In this document: positions 24,026 through 32,567 of the stretch, in pieces
Layout: every line of letters begins with the position of its first letter
Position numbering within the stretch: position 1 is the first letter of the stretch
Source of the DNA: Bacillota bacterium
GTDB taxonomy: Bacteria > Bacillota > Clostridia > Christensenellales > Christensenellaceae
DNA length: 64,000 nucleotides
Reading direction: 5' to 3'
Assembly (NCBI GenBank): GCA_023408315.1
Contig: JAEYKI010000013.1
Coordinates: 104,926 to 168,925 of the forward strand
The notes under the pieces: model-generated
Database searches by the model: none
Told to the model about the DNA's origin: nothing
The model's input: only the letters and a program-made list of their open reading frames with translations
Program-made: the position numbers and the translations under genes

Positions 24026-26332
24026 TCAATATTTGCTGTCTTCCGCAACAGGGTTATTGTCAAATACGGCCGAATCTGTTGCAGTATTGTTTTTTACATC
24101 CTTTTCGTCCCGCAGCTTAAAGTGCGCCGCAAGGCTCCTTAATATTTCCGCCTGGCCGGAAAGCTCTTCGCTTGCGGCCGCGCTTTCCTCGGCTGTTGCC
24201 GAATTGCTCTGCGTTACCGCCGAGACCTGCTCAATTCCCTGCTTGATCTGCGCTATGGAAGCCGCCTGTTGATTGGAAGCAGCGGCAATCTCCGCCACCA
24301 GGCCCGCGGCCTTCTCCACATTGTTTACAATGTCTTCCAGCGCCGCCGCGGTCTCGTTTGCAAGTTTGGTACCGTGCTCCACTTTTTTAATAGAGCCTTC
24401 TATCATGCTGGTGGTTTCATTGGCAGCGGCTGCGCTCCTGGCCGCCAGGCTCCTTACTTCTTCCGCCACCACTGCGAATCCCTTGCCATGGATGCCTGCC
24501 CTGGCTGCCTCAACCGCCGCGTTGAGCGCAAGGATGTTCGTCTGAAACGCAATGTCGTCTATCACCTTGATTATTTTATAAATATTTCCGGAAGATTCGT
24601 TGATCTCTTCCATGGAAAAAAGCATGTTTTGCATCTCTTCGTTGCCCCGCGAGGCAGATTGTTTTGCGGCCAGGGCAAGATTGTTTGCCTGGGACGCATT
24701 TTGAGCGTTCTGCTTTGTTTGCGCTGTAATCTCCATAATGGAGGAAGTAAGTTCCTCTATGGAGCTTGCCTGTTCAGAAGCGCCCTGCGCCAGTGTCTGG
24801 CTGCCTTCCGATACCTGTTTTGTGCCTCCCGCCACCTGTACTGCCGAGCGGTTGATGTCCAGCAGCATTGCGTTCAGCGAATCAATTATCGAATTAATGG
24901 ATGTCTTCAGGTTGTTAAATACGCCGCGGTAACCGGACGCAATTTCCTGCGCCATATTTCCATCGGCCATTTCTTCCAGCACGTCCGATATCTCGAATAT
25001 ATATCCTTTTATGGTATTGATGCAATCGTTCAGCGCATTTTTTATAATGGCGTGGTCTCCCTTGTAATCACCGGTCATGTTAACGTTCAGGTTGCCTTTT
25101 TCCATTTCTTTTAAAACAACGGTTGCCTCGGTAATTGGATTAATTACCGCGTCCAGCGTATTGTTAAAACCAATCACCACCTTCTGCCATCCGCCGCGGT
25201 GATTGCTTGCATCCGCCCTGGTATCCAGCTTACCCTCCGTCGCCGCTTCGGCCAGCATAACGGTATCGCTGATAATCGCCCGGATGGACTTCCGCACTTT
25301 GTTTACATTCTCTCCAATCGTCTTCAAATCCCCCTGAAATCTCTCGGTATCTATATAGTCTGAAGCGATTCCCTCAGAGAGCTGCTCCAGATGTTCCGCA
25401 ACTACGTTAACCGGTTCCAGAATGGCATCCAGCGTATTGTTTACGCCTTCTATCACCGCCCGGTAATCCCCCCGGTGCTGCGACGCATCAGCCCTTGTTG
25501 TTAATTCACCGCGCGCAGCGGACTGCGTGAGCACATTTGTGTCCGCAACCAGCCTGCGTATAGAATGGATTACTTTTTCAAAGGATTTCGCCAGAATGCC
25601 CATCTCGTCCTTGGAATCAACCTTTATCTGTACGTCAGTATCCCCCTCCGCCAGTTTTTCCGCCGCAGCCACCATTTTAGATACGGGCTTTGTTATGGAA
25701 CGCGTTACAAGCACCGCGAACAATATGGAAGCGGCGCCAACGGCTGCTAAAATAATAATCATCAGAAGGGTGGAAAAGCTACCCAACTGGGCGTTGGAAG
25801 CCTGTGTTGCCGTTGCGGCGTCCGTATTTGTTTTCAGCATCGTTGCTATCTGGTTGCTTACATCACTGGCGGCGTTGCCAACATTGGTTATTTCCACCAC
25901 TGCGCCGTCTTTGTCTTCAGCCCGCACAAGCTCAACTATTTTGGCAACTTCGGCTTCATACGTGGCAAGATAATTATCCAGGCTGTCAATATTGGCCTGG
26001 CCTTGCTGGCTTACAGCGGCAGCCCTGTAAGCGCTCACAGCTTTTTCTATAGAACTTTTGGCACTATTCAATTGCGTTTCAAGCACGTTCGCTCCGTCCG
26101 AAGAAAAACTTATATAAACTGCCCTTATGCAATTTACCCGCAGTAAATAATAATCGTTTGTAATTTGCGCCAGGTTGTTGATTCCCTGCAGGTCTTGGTC
26201 GTACATTTTTTTGTCTGCCCCGTTCAGGGTGCCCAGGGCAAAAATTCCAAATACGCCCAGCAATATAATGCCTGCAAGTATGATTCCGAAACAAACGGAT
26301 AATTTGGTGCCAATTTTTAAATTCTTCAACAC
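24026..26332 (-). CDS. Methyl-accepting chemotaxis protein with repeated HAMP-like modules
   Basis: A 768-residue transmembrane chemoreceptor. TM1 is about residues 12-33, a four-helix-bundle sensor about 35-185 faces outside, TM2 about 186-209, then a HAMP domain. A long insert contains two near-identical units (TTRADASQHRGDYRAVIEG and DTRADASNHRGGWQKVVIG) and a third diverged one, before the methylation helices and the signalling tip (IAFQTNILALNAAVEAARAG). The repeats suggest a poly-HAMP linker. Starts with GTG 26332, 7 bases after GAGGT. No che genes are nearby, so it is an orphan receptor. Confidence 0.92.
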   Translation of the reverse strand: MLKNLKIGTKLSVCFGIILAGIILLGVFGIFALGTLNGADKKMYDQDLQGINNLAQITNDYYLLRVNCIRAVYISFSSDGANVLETQLNSAKSSIEKAVSAYRAAAVSQQGQANIDSLDNYLATYEAEVAKIVELVRAEDKDGAVVEITNVGNAASDVSNQIATMLKTNTDAATATQASNAQLGSFSTLLMIIILAAVGAASILFAVLVTRSITKPVSKMVAAAEKLAEGDTDVQIKVDSKDEMGILAKSFEKVIHSIRRLVADTNVLTQSAARGELTTRADASQHRGDYRAVIEGVNNTLDAILEPVNVVAEHLEQLSEGIASDYIDTERFQGDLKTIGENVNKVRKSIRAIISDTVMLAEAATEGKLDTRADASNHRGGWQKVVIGFNNTLDAVINPITEATVVLKEMEKGNLNVNMTGDYKGDHAIIKNALNDCINTIKGYIFEISDVLEEMADGNMAQEIASGYRGVFNNLKTSINSIIDSLNAMLLDINRSAVQVAGGTKQVSEGSQTLAQGASEQASSIEELTSSIMEITAQTKQNAQNASQANNLALAAKQSASRGNEEMQNMLFSMEEINESSGNIYKIIKVIDDIAFQTNILALNAAVEAARAGIHGKGFAVVAEEVRSLAARSAAAANETTSMIEGSIKKVEHGTKLANETAAALEDIVNNVEKAAGLVAEIAAASNQQAASIAQIKQGIEQVSAVTQSNSATAEESAAASEELSGQAEILRSLAAHFKLRDEKDVKNNTATDSAVFDNNPVAEDSKY

Positions 26333-26424
26333 AGTATCAACCTCGATTCATTTTCCGCATTACGGCCTTATTCTCCGGACATAAATTCCGGCGCTTATCT
26401 CCCGCTCCACAATAAAAAAAATAT

Positions 26425-26438
26425 ACCTACCGATAGGT
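26425..26438. promoter_or_regulatory. 14-bp palindrome between chemoreceptor and TetR genes
   Basis: ACCTACC-GATAGGT: two 7-base half sites with one mismatch, of the kind bound by TetR/AcrR repressors. It is 93 bases upstream of the chemoreceptor start and 70 bases beyond the TetR stop, so the chemoreceptor may be a target of the neighbouring regulator. Confidence 0.4.
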
Positions 26439-26507
26439 TGGCTAATGTTTATATCGTAAATAAAAATGGAAACTTAACCTGCAAGCAGCCATTCTTTTGT
26501 TTATTTT

Positions 26508-27098
26508 TTATTTCTGTGTTAATGTTTCTTCAGTGTATTTTACGCCGTTCCAGAAAATGCCCCAATAAAATGAAGCTTCGTTTGCAATGGTGTCTTCCAG
26601 CAGCATCGCGTCTAAAAAACCCAAAATAAATAAATTGAAATAAACAATTATATAATCAACAACAAACCGGTCAAACCGTTTTAACAAAGCGCCTTCCAAA
26701 TAAAGGCGGATCAGGCCATCCATTTCATCCAGCATTTGATTGATGGGCGCTTCCAGCTCCGCATCTGTCCGTGCCAGCCGCATCAGCTTCACGCGTTTCC
26801 AATACAAAAGCTTTTCCCTCCGGCTGAAATACGCAACCGTATTCTCATAAAAATCTTTCAGGGCGTTTTCCGCATCTTTATTTCTCGCACTTGCCAAAAA
26901 TCCTAAAACAAAATTTTGGTACTCTTTTGCCTCGTCGTCCAGGATGCCCAGAAACAGGCTGGCCTTGCTTTCAAAATGAAAATATAAGGACGCTTTTTGA
27001 ATGCCTGCCGCTCTTGCTATATCATTCATGGTGGTTGCATCGTACCCTTTTTCTGCAAAAATAGCAAAGGCTATTTTTTTAATATCCGTTCCTTTCAT
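26508..27098 (-). CDS. TetR/AcrR family regulator
   Basis: A 196-residue TetR-type repressor from ATG 27098. The N-terminal helix-turn-helix reads AFAIFAEKGYDATTMNDIARAAG followed by the GIQKASLYFHFESK recognition region (split here across residues 11-55). The ligand-binding half is not recognisable and Tyr/Phe-rich. GGGGAAG lies 4 bases before this ATG; in-frame upstream starts at 27113 and 27128 are less well served. It lies downstream of the corrinoid gene block and upstream of the chemoreceptor; targets unknown. Confidence 0.88.
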   Translation of the reverse strand: MKGTDIKKIAFAIFAEKGYDATTMNDIARAAGIQKASLYFHFESKASLFLGILDDEAKEYQNFVLGFLASARNKDAENALKDFYENTVAYFSRREKLLYWKRVKLMRLARTDAELEAPINQMLDEMDGLIRLYLEGALLKRFDRFVVDYIIVYFNLFILGFLDAMLLEDTIANEASFYWGIFWNGVKYTEETLTQK

Positions 27099-27206
27099 AC
27101 TTCCCCGCCCCATTGACCGGTTAACCATATTACTGGTTTACTTATAAATTATCAATAAAGCGTTTATACTTTATGCAATTTATTGAATACACCGGTATTT
27201 TTGTAT

Positions 27207-27242
27207 ATTATAACAGATTTTGCAACAAATCAAACGTACGTT
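27207..27242 (-). promoter_or_regulatory. Candidate tetR promoter overlapping a palindrome
   Basis: Minus strand TATAAT (27207-27212) with a weak TTGATT 15 bases upstream; a perfect 10-bp palindrome AACGTACGTT (27233-27242) covers the -35 side. This arrangement fits an autorepressed regulator but the -35 is poor. Confidence 0.35.
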
Positions 27243-27279
27243 CATTCGTAAATCTAAAAAAAATACCGGAAGCACAAAA

Positions 27280-28386
27280 TTATAATATCACACCCCTTTC
27301 ATTCATAATCTTTTTTACTGTCCGCAGTGCATCCGCGGCGTTTTTGGCATAATAATCAGCCCCAATTTTTTTTGCAAACGATCTGGAAATCGGCCGCCCG
27401 CCAACCAGCAAAACAAACCTGCTCCGCAGGTTTTCTTTTTCCAGCAGCCTGGCCACTTCCGCCATATTATCCATGGTGGTTGTCATCAGGGAAGACATGG
27501 CGATGATATCGGCTCCAAAATCCACGGCGGCGTCCACAAACCCGCGGGCGGAAACATCCCGGCCCAGGTCCAGCACGTCAAACCCGGCAGACTCCAGAAT
27601 CAGCGATACTATACTTTTCCCGATATCGTGCGTATCCCCAAATATAGTACCGATCACAATGCGGCCTTTAGACGCGCGCGTTCTTTTGATATGCGGTTTT
27701 AATATATTCATGGCTGTTTTCATTGCGTCCGCGCACACAAGCAACTCCGGGATAAAATATTCCTCCTGTTCAAACAAGTTGCCAGCGCGTTCCATGCCAG
27801 CAACAAGACCGAGGTCAATCGCTTCCCACGCATCCGCACCCATAAAGACTATTTTTTGTGCAAGAGCCGCAGCCGCCTCTTCTTCCATTTGCGCCACCGC
27901 ATCCGCAAGTTTTGCAATCAGCATATCCGCCGGGCGCCATTCATATACCTCAATACGCCTCTTATCTTCCTGCGCAAACAAAAACCCTTTTTTTCTGAAT
28001 CCCATTTTAAGATGCAGCCGCACGCTTGGAGTATTCTCTTCAAAAATTCTGGAAACAAGCCCGCGTGCAGGCGGGATGCATTCTTGCTGCAAAGCATGCA
28101 TCAGCAGAGACCCAATGCCGCGCCGCTTATGGCCGTCCGCAACATAAACGCTCACCTGGCCTTCCGTGTCCGGCCCGCTTTGCACCGTAATAAAGCCCAT
28201 TACCGCGCCTGTCTCAGCATCCTGCGCAACAAACCGCAGGCAAGGATCCTGCCGCGCGTCCCATTCCGCATAGGATGGAAGCTTTGTTACCAGCGTCGCC
28301 TTGCCGGATTCAATTCCTTCCAGATAAATTCGGGAGACATGAGCCCAGTCTTTTTCATCCATTTTGCGGATAAGCAGTTCAACCAC
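27280..28386 (-). CDS. GNAT acetyltransferase fused to a corrinoid-binding (MtxC-type) protein
   Basis: One continuous frame of about 368 residues. Residues ~1-152 are a GNAT N-acetyltransferase of the phosphinothricin/methionine-sulfoximine type (IYLEGIESGKATL, acetyl-CoA loop HKRRGIGSLLMHAL, ENTPSVRLHLKMGF). Residues ~155-368 are a methyl-transfer corrinoid protein: helical cap with EYFIPELLVCADAM, then the cobalt-ligand motif GDTHDIGKSIV (His253 counted from GTG 28386), SSLMTTTMDNMAE and GGRPIS. The start is uncertain: GTG 28386, TTG 28395 or ATG 28362. It overlaps the UroD gene by 8 bases. No frameshift is needed to join the halves. Confidence 0.9.
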   Translation of the reverse strand: MVELLIRKMDEKDWAHVSRIYLEGIESGKATLVTKLPSYAEWDARQDPCLRFVAQDAETGAVMGFITVQSGPDTEGQVSVYVADGHKRRGIGSLLMHALQQECIPPARGLVSRIFEENTPSVRLHLKMGFRKKGFLFAQEDKRRIEVYEWRPADMLIAKLADAVAQMEEEAAAALAQKIVFMGADAWEAIDLGLVAGMERAGNLFEQEEYFIPELLVCADAMKTAMNILKPHIKRTRASKGRIVIGTIFGDTHDIGKSIVSLILESAGFDVLDLGRDVSARGFVDAAVDFGADIIAMSSLMTTTMDNMAEVARLLEKENLRSRFVLLVGGRPISRSFAKKIGADYYAKNAADALRTVKKIMNERGVIL

Positions 28387-29167
28387 CCCCCGCAAAATCC
28401 AGAAGGATCAGGGTATCCACCGTGGCCTGCTCCATGTTTACGCACCTGTGGCCCACAACCACTCCATCCGCGATTTGGGGAGCGCTCAGTAAAACGTTTG
28501 CGTAAGTGCCTTGCGGCACAGAAATTTTCTGTGCCGCCATACATCCAAACTCCTCCAACTGCCGGGACGCCCTTGGACACAGGTGCACAATGCTCCCCCG
28601 CACGTGGGGCAGCGCCTGCCTTAAAAAGCGAATCAGGTATTCCGCCGCAAATTCCCTGTATTTTTTTTCTCCCAAAACTTCGGCCATGGCGCAGGGCTCT
28701 GCAACGGAAATGATGCGCGCTCCTTTTGGGGCTGCGCCGACGGCGTATTCCGCCAGGCCGTCCGCAATTGTCCCCAGCGCCTGTTTCACCTCGGGGCCTT
28801 TCTTATGCAGCCATCTAAAGGTTGCGTCCGTTCCGGCAGCGGCCATAAAGCATGAAAATGGGCCGGACAGCCGCAGCATCACAGGCTCGTCGGCCAATTC
28901 CAGGCACTTTAGGGCATTCTGCAAATCCTTGCTGCTTAAAACCAAACCGGGCACGCTGCTTATCTCCGGGCAATCCAGTGCAGGCCCGGCAGCCTGAATG
29001 GGCAGCTTTAAAAAAGCGCTGTTTTCCCGTTGGCGCACCCGCCGCGCTGCCGCAAGCATGCCTTCCGGCGACCCCACCGCCAGAAGCGGGACTATATCCG
29101 CATCGTGCGAATAGTCCCGCTCCAGGGCGCTGCAATATTTATTTAAATTGTCCAAAGCTTCTTTCAT
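28379..29167 (-). CDS. Short UroD/MtaA-type methyltransferase
   Basis: A 262-residue member of the uroporphyrinogen decarboxylase superfamily, where cobamide-dependent methyltransferases use a zinc site to activate a thiol or methoxyl substrate. The H-x-C zinc motif is present (IVHLCPRAS) and a later Cys lies in VGHRCVNMEQATVD. Normal relatives are near 340 residues; the N-terminal ~80 residues are reduced, though it begins properly with ATG and lacks internal stops. It is coupled to the acetyltransferase-corrinoid fusion, its likely partner. Reduced function cannot be excluded. Confidence 0.8.
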   Translation of the reverse strand: MKEALDNLNKYCSALERDYSHDADIVPLLAVGSPEGMLAAARRVRQRENSAFLKLPIQAAGPALDCPEISSVPGLVLSSKDLQNALKCLELADEPVMLRLSGPFSCFMAAAGTDATFRWLHKKGPEVKQALGTIADGLAEYAVGAAPKGARIISVAEPCAMAEVLGEKKYREFAAEYLIRFLRQALPHVRGSIVHLCPRASRQLEEFGCMAAQKISVPQGTYANVLLSAPQIADGVVVGHRCVNMEQATVDTLILLDFAGGG

Positions 29168-29183
29168 TTTTTATGCCTTGTTT

Positions 29184-30851
29184 TTAAAAACCCAGAGCCG
29201 CAACAAATATTTTGTCAAAATCCGGCCTGTTCGCAAGCTCCACGCCCTCTATCTCTCCAACAACACGGCTCATTTCCGCCCGCAAGTCCGTATTCAGCAG
29301 AAACGCTTTTCCGCCTGTTTTGGAAGTATTGCCAACAAAGTCTATCTTTCCTTCAAAAACGCAGGGCAGCAGACCCAGGTTGATCAGGCTGGCCGCGCGC
29401 AAATGATACCCAAACGACCCAGCGATTTCCACCCTGTCCACCTCCTCCGCTGAAATGTCCAGCGATTTAAGCAGCGCTTCCACGCCCGCGCGCACAGCGC
29501 CTTTCGCAAGCTGCACCTGCCGGATGTCCTTCTGCGTGAGATATATACCCGCTGCAACCTCAAAACAAAGTTTACCGTCCACTTTGGCCATTCTTTCTTT
29601 TACCTGCGCCGGATAGTTTCCTTTTTCCAGCGCCACCAGTTTTCCGTTTTGCGCAATGGCGCCCACGCGCACAAGCTCTCCCACAATGTCCAAAAGCCCG
29701 CTGCCGCATATGCCGGTGGCAGCAACGCCGCCAATGGTGCTTGTATTGATTTCTCCGTCTTCCAGCACTTCAAACAGTTCCAGCGCACCCAGGCCCGCCC
29801 GCATGCCGCAGGTGATGTTCATTCCTTCAAACGCGGGACCCGCGGCTGTGGACGTGGCAGAAAGCTTGCCGTCCCTGGCAATCACCATCTCGCCGTTTGT
29901 GCCAATGTCTATAAACAGCGTGGTGCCCTTTGTTTTGTGCAACTGGGATGCCAATACGCCGGAGGTAATATCAGGCCCCACATACGCGGATATAATGGGC
30001 GGCAGGTATACCAACGCATAGGGCGAAATATCCAGCATACCCGCCGGAATCTCATTGCCCCCCGTGATCTCCGGCGTGTAGGGATACCTGCCCAGCGAAT
30101 ACGGGTTCACGTTGCAGGCCAGGTGGATCATGGTGGTATTGCCGCTGTATACTACCTCGTAAATATGCGCTCTGGATATCCCCGCCTTTTTGGCTGCAAC
30201 CCCAATCATCCGGCTCATTTCATCCGTTACGTCCCTATACATCTTCTCCAGGCCCTCAGGCGCAGACGCCAGCTTGATGCGCGTCAGCACGTCCTGGGCC
30301 TGCAGGCTCTGCGGGTTCAGAGCGGATTCGGAGGCAATCTCCTCGCCCGTCAGTAAATTCACCAGGGCAACCACCAGCGTGGTTGTGCCAATGTCTATGG
30401 AGCAGCCATACAGGCTGGCCGAGGTATCCCCCTCTTCCGTTCCCGCTTGTCTTCCATCCGCCAGAACAATCGTTTTCTGCCCGTCAAAAGTCTTGCGAAA
30501 ATTGCCTTTGACAGGGTACGCAAAGCTTTTTCCCTCGCTCAGTATTTTGAGGGTTTTATTCTGTTTTTGCGTATTCTCATACACAATGTCCATATTACCA
30601 TGCGCGTGCGCCTGGCAGGCCAGCACATACCCTTTTGCCTCGTCCTCCCGGCTTAGCGTATGCGGCGCAGCGTCAAACCGCAGGCTTCCTTCCACTGCGT
30701 TTTTTACAAGCACCTTGCACTTGCCGCAGGTGCCAATTCCATCGCAGGGCGACTCAATCACAATGCCCGCCTGCCTTGCCGCCTCCAGTATGGTGGTTCC
30801 TTCCGGGACGCGCGCCGTTTTGTTCTGCAGATTAAATTGTATGTCTATCAT
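29184..30851 (-). CDS. RACo-type reductive activator of corrinoid proteins (2Fe-2S + ASKHA)
   Basis: A 555-residue activator that uses ATP hydrolysis and an N-terminal [2Fe-2S] ferredoxin domain to re-reduce oxidised Co(II) corrinoid proteins. Cluster ligands are Cys36, Cys42, Cys45 (PCDGIGTCGKCKVLV) and Cys79 (YVLACQ). The ASKHA-type ATPase half has SIDIGTTTLVVALV, TLFIDIGTNGEMV and GICGSGLLDIVGEL, ending with the conserved AGSFGYHLRA region. It lies among UroD-type methyltransferases and corrinoid proteins with 15-16 base gaps, and should service all of them. Confidence 0.93.
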   Translation of the reverse strand: MIDIQFNLQNKTARVPEGTTILEAARQAGIVIESPCDGIGTCGKCKVLVKNAVEGSLRFDAAPHTLSREDEAKGYVLACQAHAHGNMDIVYENTQKQNKTLKILSEGKSFAYPVKGNFRKTFDGQKTIVLADGRQAGTEEGDTSASLYGCSIDIGTTTLVVALVNLLTGEEIASESALNPQSLQAQDVLTRIKLASAPEGLEKMYRDVTDEMSRMIGVAAKKAGISRAHIYEVVYSGNTTMIHLACNVNPYSLGRYPYTPEITGGNEIPAGMLDISPYALVYLPPIISAYVGPDITSGVLASQLHKTKGTTLFIDIGTNGEMVIARDGKLSATSTAAGPAFEGMNITCGMRAGLGALELFEVLEDGEINTSTIGGVAATGICGSGLLDIVGELVRVGAIAQNGKLVALEKGNYPAQVKERMAKVDGKLCFEVAAGIYLTQKDIRQVQLAKGAVRAGVEALLKSLDISAEEVDRVEIAGSFGYHLRAASLINLGLLPCVFEGKIDFVGNTSKTGGKAFLLNTDLRAEMSRVVGEIEGVELANRPDFDKIFVAALGF

Positions 30852-30866
30852 TCCGTTGCCCCGCTT

Positions 30867-31889
30867 TCAGTCTTCTTTTACAGCCTGGGTCAGCGCACGT
30901 ATGTTGGCCAGTGGCGTGGATGTGCTCAGCCCGCAAGCCGGCGCTATAATATCCGTCTGCTCGGCAACCAGCCCCTTTGCGCGCTTATATACCTTATCCG
31001 GCTCGCCAAATTCAAGCATGTAGGTGCTCACGTTGCCCATGGTGGTAATTCCCGGTACCTCGCTTTTAAGCTGCTTTAAACTCACAAACGCGTCCACGCT
31101 CACCGCGTCCCCGTGCAGCATGGCAATCTGGGGCTTCACGGCCTCCATCTTACCGCATATATGGATAATCACAGGCACGCCCAGCGCGTGTATGGCGTCC
31201 GTTACCTTGTTCAAATACGTAACGGCGTATTCCTCAAACATTTTTGGGCCCAGAATCTCGCCTGTTGCCGTTGGGTCCGCAATGGATATGGCCGCAGCGC
31301 CCGCTTCCACCATCAGCTTTGCATAAGCGATCAGGTGATCCGATACGTAATCTGCCACTCGGTGCGCCTGCTCCCGCTCGCGCCGGAGCTGTTTTAAAAA
31401 CGTCATGGGGTCCACAACAGAGGCCGCCGTACTCATAGGCCCGGTCAGGCTGCCAATGGCGGGGACGTCCGGATTCCTTTGGGTCAGATTGTATATGGAC
31501 TGCGCCACCGCCCCAACCCGGCTGTTCTTCTCCATTTGCCCCAGGGGCAAAAATACAACGTCGTGTACAGATTTGTATACTTCTTTTTGAATTTTGGGCT
31601 CGCATTCCAGCGTGCCGTAATTAATCTCGCTGCCCAGCACTTCCGCCTCCACCGTCATGCAGAACGGAATGCCAAAGTTCTCAAACCCTGTGTTCTCCTG
31701 CACATCCCGTGCAAGCTGGCTCATCAGCGCGTCCGAATGGTGCGCGTCCGGCAGTTTATGCCCGGTGTTGTTCATAATCTCCACAATGGCGGAATTCATC
31801 ATGCCGCCCGGGCAGATCACCGGGGGGCGGTCCACGCCTTTTTTTTGCAGCGCGCGCCGCAATCTTTCTTTGGGTGTCAATACGTCCAT
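30867..31889 (-). CDS. MtaA/CmuA-family (UroD superfamily) corrinoid methyltransferase
   Basis: A 340-residue cobamide-dependent methyltransferase. It starts TPKERLRRALQKKGVDRPPV, the standard N-terminus of the group. Zinc ligands are expected from HICGKMEAV (His-x-Cys) and Cys in APACGLSTSTPLAN; DPTATGEILGPKMFEEY is a conserved substrate-side loop. It moves a methyl group between a corrinoid protein and a thiol, pterin or methoxylated compound; direction and substrate cannot be read. The cognate corrinoid gene is 13 bases upstream. Confidence 0.9.
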   Translation of the reverse strand: MDVLTPKERLRRALQKKGVDRPPVICPGGMMNSAIVEIMNNTGHKLPDAHHSDALMSQLARDVQENTGFENFGIPFCMTVEAEVLGSEINYGTLECEPKIQKEVYKSVHDVVFLPLGQMEKNSRVGAVAQSIYNLTQRNPDVPAIGSLTGPMSTAASVVDPMTFLKQLRREREQAHRVADYVSDHLIAYAKLMVEAGAAAISIADPTATGEILGPKMFEEYAVTYLNKVTDAIHALGVPVIIHICGKMEAVKPQIAMLHGDAVSVDAFVSLKQLKSEVPGITTMGNVSTYMLEFGEPDKVYKRAKGLVAEQTDIIAPACGLSTSTPLANIRALTQAVKED

Positions 31890-31902
31890 TGGCCCGCCTC
31901 CT

Positions 31903-32553
31903 TTACGCGTTCACAAGCTTCTGGCACATCTTCACGGCTTCCGCCGCGTTTTTTGAATACCCGTCCGCTCCAATCTTATCTGCAAACCCCTGGGAGATAG
32001 GGCCGCCTCCCACAACAACTTTATACCGGTCTTTAATTCCCCTGTCCCGCAGCATACGGACCACGTCCGCCATTGCGTCCATGGTGGTGGTCATCAGGGA
32101 AGAAATCATAATCAGCTCCGCGCCTTCTTCCTGCGCCTTTTCCACAAAGGCGGCCGCGGGAACATCCCGGCCCAGATCCACCATCTCAAAGTTGGATGTT
32201 TCCATCATCAGCTTTACGAGATTTTTGCCAATATCGTGCGTATCTCCCTCAATCACGCCAATAACCGCCTTGTGCTTTTGCGCCGCGCCTCTCCCTGTTT
32301 TTATGTGGGGCTTTAAAATTTCAACGCCCTTATCCATCGCGTCCGCGCACATCAGCAGCTCGGGCACAAAATACTCTTCTTCTTCAAACAGCTTGCCCGC
32401 CTGCTCCATCCCTTTGGAGAGCCCCTGGTCTATAGCGTCAAACGCGTCCGCACCCACCTCCACAGCTTTGTTTGCCAGTTCCACCACAAGGTCTTCGTCC
32501 ATATCCAAAACCGCGTCTGCCAATTGATCATATAATTCTTTATAATCGCTCAT
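31903..32553 (-). CDS. Corrinoid protein (MtxC type)
   Basis: A 216-residue methyl-carrying corrinoid protein: helical cap about 1-90 (YFVPELLMCADAMDKG), then a Rossmann B12 domain with lower cobalt ligand His106 in GDTHDIGKNLV, SSLMTTTMDAMAD and VVVGGGPIS. Start ATG 32553 follows AGGAG; an open frame upstream to 32649 is not translated in family members. It receives the methyl group from one of the flanking UroD-family enzymes. Confidence 0.94.
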   Translation of the reverse strand: MSDYKELYDQLADAVLDMDEDLVVELANKAVEVGADAFDAIDQGLSKGMEQAGKLFEEEEYFVPELLMCADAMDKGVEILKPHIKTGRGAAQKHKAVIGVIEGDTHDIGKNLVKLMMETSNFEMVDLGRDVPAAAFVEKAQEEGAELIMISSLMTTTMDAMADVVRMLRDRGIKDRYKVVVGGGPISQGFADKIGADGYSKNAAEAVKMCQKLVNA

Positions 32554-32567
32554 AGGTATCACTCCTG

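Noticed and set aside
26408..26440. Sigma-28 flagellar promoter (TAAA...CCGATA) near the chemoreceptor
   Set aside because: It reads on the plus strand, away from the chemoreceptor, and leads to no plus-strand gene. The palindrome is a better explanation.
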